NCBI GenBank assembly: GCA_964344165.1
Contig: CAYFMH010000093.1
Span: 1 to 5,583 of the forward strand
Origin: CAYFMH01 sp964344165
GTDB lineage: Bacteria > Patescibacteriota > Gracilibacteria > UBA4473
Direction of reading: 5' to 3'
DNA length: 5,583 nucleotides
Of this stretch, positions 5,498 through 5,583 are shown piece by piece. The notes beneath the pieces were generated by a model that saw nothing but the letters and a program-made list of their open reading frames with translations, was not told the origin of the DNA and made no database searches. Made by a program: the position numbers and the translations under genes. Numbering within the stretch: position 1 is the stretch's first letter; each line of letters opens with the position of its first letter.

Positions 5498-5583
5498 GAG
5501 AAAAGTGTTAAAAATAATAACGATTCTCAATAAAAATCGAATTTTTTCATCTTAAACGCAACACATGAAGATTAATCTCTAAT

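Noticed and set aside
5053..5583. Template repeat for the proposed DGR within the window
   Set aside because: I looked for a second adenine-rich copy of 4921-5049 on both strands here and upstream and saw none. It would have to lie outside the window.
1..5583. CRISPR array or insertion sequence
   Set aside because: No regularly spaced direct repeats, transposase-like protein or paired terminal inverted repeats with target duplication are visible.

Overview
The window looks like chromosomal sequence from a Candidate Phyla Radiation (Patescibacteria) bacterium or a close relative. The evidence is indirect: AT-rich leaders without Shine-Dalgarno sites, a long VirD4/TraG-like ATPase of the style common in that group (N-terminal membrane anchor, large N-terminal region of unknown function, Pro/Ala-rich tail), a DedA-family membrane protein, and a C-terminal lectin-like diversified protein. 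No rRNA or universal marker gene is present, so the taxonomy is an inference.

Layout, left to right. 1-81: two perfect hairpins side by side, downstream of the DedA gene. 82-672 (-): DedA/VTT-family membrane protein, possibly starting at TTG 711. 673-1107: no gene, but unusually rich in inverted repeats, including a probable three-way-junction RNA at 945-1030 whose G-U wobbles point to the plus strand. 1108-3915 (-): VirD4/TraG-type coupling ATPase of 935 residues. 3916-4070: divergent promoter region with a sigma70-like promoter for each flanking gene. 4071-5052 (+): a 326-residue protein that is read only if one A is removed from an A8 or A7 run near 4738-4759. Its last ~43 codons are sharply GC-rich and adenine-poor and end in a C-type-lectin-like C-terminus. 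5124-5158: a hairpin that can terminate both strands. 5180-5497 (-): a small, charged, helical protein of unknown function.

The most interesting element is the 3' end of the 4071-5052 gene. By my hand count, adenine falls from 45/120 (4801-4920) to 12/120 (4921-5040) while GC rises from 42/120 to 75/120. With the lectin-like C-terminus (WLRNP...VDSDG...GRAFLWKFS, then stop), this is what a variable repeat of a diversity-generating retroelement (DGR) should look like. The reverse transcriptase and template repeat are not in the window; if the call is right they should lie outside it. The genes do not form one obvious operon. The DGR target and the VirD4-like ATPase are divergently transcribed neighbours, and any functional link between them is conjecture.
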